Part shown: positions 62,305 to 64,000 of the stretch, piece by piece
Layout: each line of letters starts with the position of its first letter
Numbering within the stretch: the stretch's first letter is position 1
Assembly: GCF_000832125.1 (NCBI RefSeq)
Contig: NZ_JPRK01000007.1
Coordinates: forward strand, 372,001 to 436,000
Length of the DNA: 64,000 nucleotides
DNA from: Flavobacterium hibernum
GTDB lineage: Bacteria; Bacteroidota; Bacteroidia; Flavobacteriales; Flavobacteriaceae
Direction of reading: 5' to 3'
The notes under the pieces: generated by a model
The model's input: the letters and a program-made list of their open reading frames with translations, nothing else
Told to the model about the DNA's origin: nothing
The model's database searches: none
Made by a program: the position numbers and the translations under genes

Positions 62305-63786
62305 ATGAAAAGTTTAAAAATTCTTATTCTAGTACTACTGCTTCAGACAAAACTTTTTAGTCAGGAATCTCCAAAAAGAGAAATGCGGGCAGTTTGGATT
62401 TCGTCAGTAGATAATATCGACTGGCCATCAAAACCTGGGCTTTCAGACAAGCAAATGAAATCTGAAATGATTACCATTTTGGATAATTTGAGATCTTATA
62501 ATATGAATACCGTCGTTTTTCAAATTCGTCCAACAGCCGATGCTTACTACAAATCGACAAAAGAACCGGCATCACATTGGATAACGGGAAGTCAAGGAGT
62601 CGCTCCAGCTTTTGATCCATTACAATTAATGATTGATGAAGCTGGAAAAAGAGGAATGAACGTACATGTTTGGCTAAATCCTTATCGTGTACAACAAGAT
62701 ACAGCCAAATCTGTACTTGCCAAAACACATTTATTTTTTAAGAAACCCGAGTTATTTGTTACCTACGGAAGATCGAGATATTTTAATCCGGGTTTAAAAG
62801 AAACCAGAGATTTTGTTTCGTCTGTAGTGGGTGAAATTGTTCGCAAATATGACATTCAGGCGATACATATGGACGATTATTTTTATCCGTATAGAATTGA
62901 AGGAAAAGAATTTCCAGATCAGAAAGCCTTTATAAAAGAGCCACGCCAGTTTAAAGACAAAGACGATTGGAGAAGAGATAATGTCGACTTAATCATCAAA
63001 CAAATTAGAGACACCATAATTGCAAATAAACCAGAAGTCGAATTTGGGATTTCGCCCTTTGGAGTTTGGCGAAATATAGCCAAAGATTCAGAAGGTTCAA
63101 ATACATTAGCCGGAGCATCCAACTACGATGACTTGTATTCTAATATTTTAAAATGGCAAAAAGAAAACTGGATCGATTATGTAACACCACAATTGTACTG
63201 GCATATTGGTTTTAAGAGAGCTGATTTTGAAGTTTTGGCAAAATGGTGGGCTGCCCACAAATACGGAACAAATGTTTATATCGGACATGGTGAGTATAAA
63301 CTTTCGACTAAATCTCCTGACCCAGAATGGAGAACTCCTGATCAAATCGTAAAGCAAATAGATATGATTCGATCTATGCCATTAATTGATGGTTCTATGC
63401 ATTTTACAGCAAATAATTTCTTGAAAAAAGGAGATACATTACGAAAACCACTTGTCGAGAAACTATACAAATATATCGCGCTTACTCCCGAAGCAAATAG
63501 AATTACAAGAATAAAACCGCAGTCGCCAACAAACGCTGTGATTGCCAAAAACGGAAGTAAATTGTTATTGACTTGGAAAGCAGGATTAAACGACAAGAAA
63601 TACGTGATTTATAGATTTCCAAAAAAGAACATAACCGATTTTAATAATCCTGAGAATATTTATTACGTAACAACGGCAACACAATTAGAAATGCCAAGTA
63701 CAAATTTTGAAAATTACGTTTATGCCATTTCCGCTTTGAGTCAAACTCAAACCGAAAGTGCTCCAGTAGAATTTGTAAAAAAATAA
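62305..63786 (+). CDS. GHL10 / DUF187-family glycosidase (DigH/YngK-like)
   Basis: A 493-residue protein with signal peptide (to LFSQ). Residues ~25-330 are the glycosyl-hydrolase-like 10 TIM barrel: EMRAVWISSVDNIDWPSK, MNTVVFQIRPTADAYYKS, VHVWLNPYR, IQAIHMDDYFYPY with candidate acids, FGISPFGVWRN, and WIDYVTPQLYWHIGF. The C-terminal ~100 residues form a fibronectin-like beta domain (LTWKAGLNDKKYVIYRF). E. coli DigH (YddW) of this family cleaves denuded peptidoglycan glycan strands, which fits the locus theme. It is 5 bp upstream of the GH20 gene, so the two form an operon. Confidence 0.9.
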   Translation: MKSLKILILVLLLQTKLFSQESPKREMRAVWISSVDNIDWPSKPGLSDKQMKSEMITILDNLRSYNMNTVVFQIRPTADAYYKSTKEPASHWITGSQGVAPAFDPLQLMIDEAGKRGMNVHVWLNPYRVQQDTAKSVLAKTHLFFKKPELFVTYGRSRYFNPGLKETRDFVSSVVGEIVRKYDIQAIHMDDYFYPYRIEGKEFPDQKAFIKEPRQFKDKDDWRRDNVDLIIKQIRDTIIANKPEVEFGISPFGVWRNIAKDSEGSNTLAGASNYDDLYSNILKWQKENWIDYVTPQLYWHIGFKRADFEVLAKWWAAHKYGTNVYIGHGEYKLSTKSPDPEWRTPDQIVKQIDMIRSMPLIDGSMHFTANNFLKKGDTLRKPLVEKLYKYIALTPEANRITRIKPQSPTNAVIAKNGSKLLLTWKAGLNDKKYVIYRFPKKNITDFNNPENIYYVTTATQLEMPSTNFENYVYAISALSQTQTESAPVEFVKK

Positions 63787-63791
63787 AAGAA

Positions 63792-64000
63792 ATGAAAAAA
63801 AGTATACTGCTAATAGCCATATTTCTGAGTTCCCTTAGTACAATTCAGGCTCAGAAACTGGATATAATTCCAAAACCTGTAAAAGTAGAGCAGAAAGAAG
63901 GTGCATTTATAATTCCTTCAACAGTTCAAATTATTGTAGATAAAAAAATACAAAAAAGCAGCGATTATATCAAAGCTTCACTTTTAAAGAATGCAGGAAT
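63792..64000 (+). CDS. GH20 beta-N-acetylhexosaminidase, N-terminal part
   Basis: Starts at ATG 63792 and is cut by the window end after 69 codons. A signal peptide (MKKSILLIAIFLSSLSTIQAQ) is followed by LDIIPKPVKVEQKEGAF and IIPSTVQIIVD, the typical opening of the N-terminal domain of GH20 hexosaminidases. The catalytic barrel would lie beyond the window. It would release terminal GlcNAc. Cotranscribed with the GHL10 gene. Confidence 0.75.
   Translation, partial: MKKSILLIAIFLSSLSTIQAQKLDIIPKPVKVEQKEGAFIIPSTVQIIVDKKIQKSSDYIKASLLKNAG

Overview
The window looks like a chromosomal segment of a Flavobacterium-like Bacteroidota. The evidence is low GC with long A/T runs, three SusC/SusD pairs, a hybrid two-component regulator, a type IX secretion tail, promoters of the TTG-N17-20-TAnnTTTG kind, and few Shine-Dalgarno sequences. 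Almost every gene serves the capture and breakdown of amino-sugar polymers. I see no rRNA, tRNA, CRISPR array, phage or transposase gene.

Region 1 (1-8460, minus strand) is a sialic-acid locus: SusC and SusD, N-acetylneuraminate lyase, and a partial Kelch-type mutarotase cut by the window start. A ROK-family repressor gene lies just upstream. Between repressor and susC sit twin AT-rich palindromes over a promoter and, on the opposite strand, a promoter plus terminator that would make an antisense RNA of about 76 nt.

Region 2 (8672-10907, plus strand) is a small TetR / metal-binding-like / MFS operon that ends in a bidirectional terminator.

Region 3 (10940-39494, minus strand) is a heparin/heparan-sulfate utilization locus. 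It holds SusC/SusD, a hybrid two-component regulator, a sulfatase, three heparinase-III-type lyases (PL12), a PL8 lyase with a type IX tail, an unsaturated glucuronyl hydrolase (GH88), a KduD-like dehydrogenase, a DUF4861 protein, a ROK sugar kinase, and a glucosamine-6-phosphate deaminase fused to a PIG-L deacetylase. The proposed flow is: lyases and sulfatase cut and desulfate; GH88 frees the unsaturated uronate, which passes to the KduD-like enzyme; the glucosamine is phosphorylated by the ROK kinase and deaminated to fructose-6-phosphate.

Region 4 (about 40492-64000) reads as a peptidoglycan-sugar (MurNAc/GlcNAc) utilization locus. The minus strand holds SusC/SusD, a DUF4397 surface lipoprotein, NamZ-type exo-muramidase, MurQ etherase, a sodium-solute symporter, a NagZ-type GH3 fused to a serine beta-lactamase-like domain, and an HGSNAT-like membrane acetyltransferase. 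The plus strand holds a DeoR regulator, a second NagB-PIG-L fusion, a FAD/Fe-S D-2-hydroxyacid (probably D-lactate) dehydrogenase, an esterase, a GHL10/DigH-like glycosidase, and the start of a GH20 hexosaminidase. A shared GCGTTATTTTGCGT-like motif flanks the DeoR gene on both sides and probably ties the two divergent halves together. D-lactate released by MurQ would feed the dehydrogenase.

Intergenic gaps carry several families of palindromic repeats. The clearest is a 131-143 bp element with 17-bp inverted ends, present three times complete and once partial.
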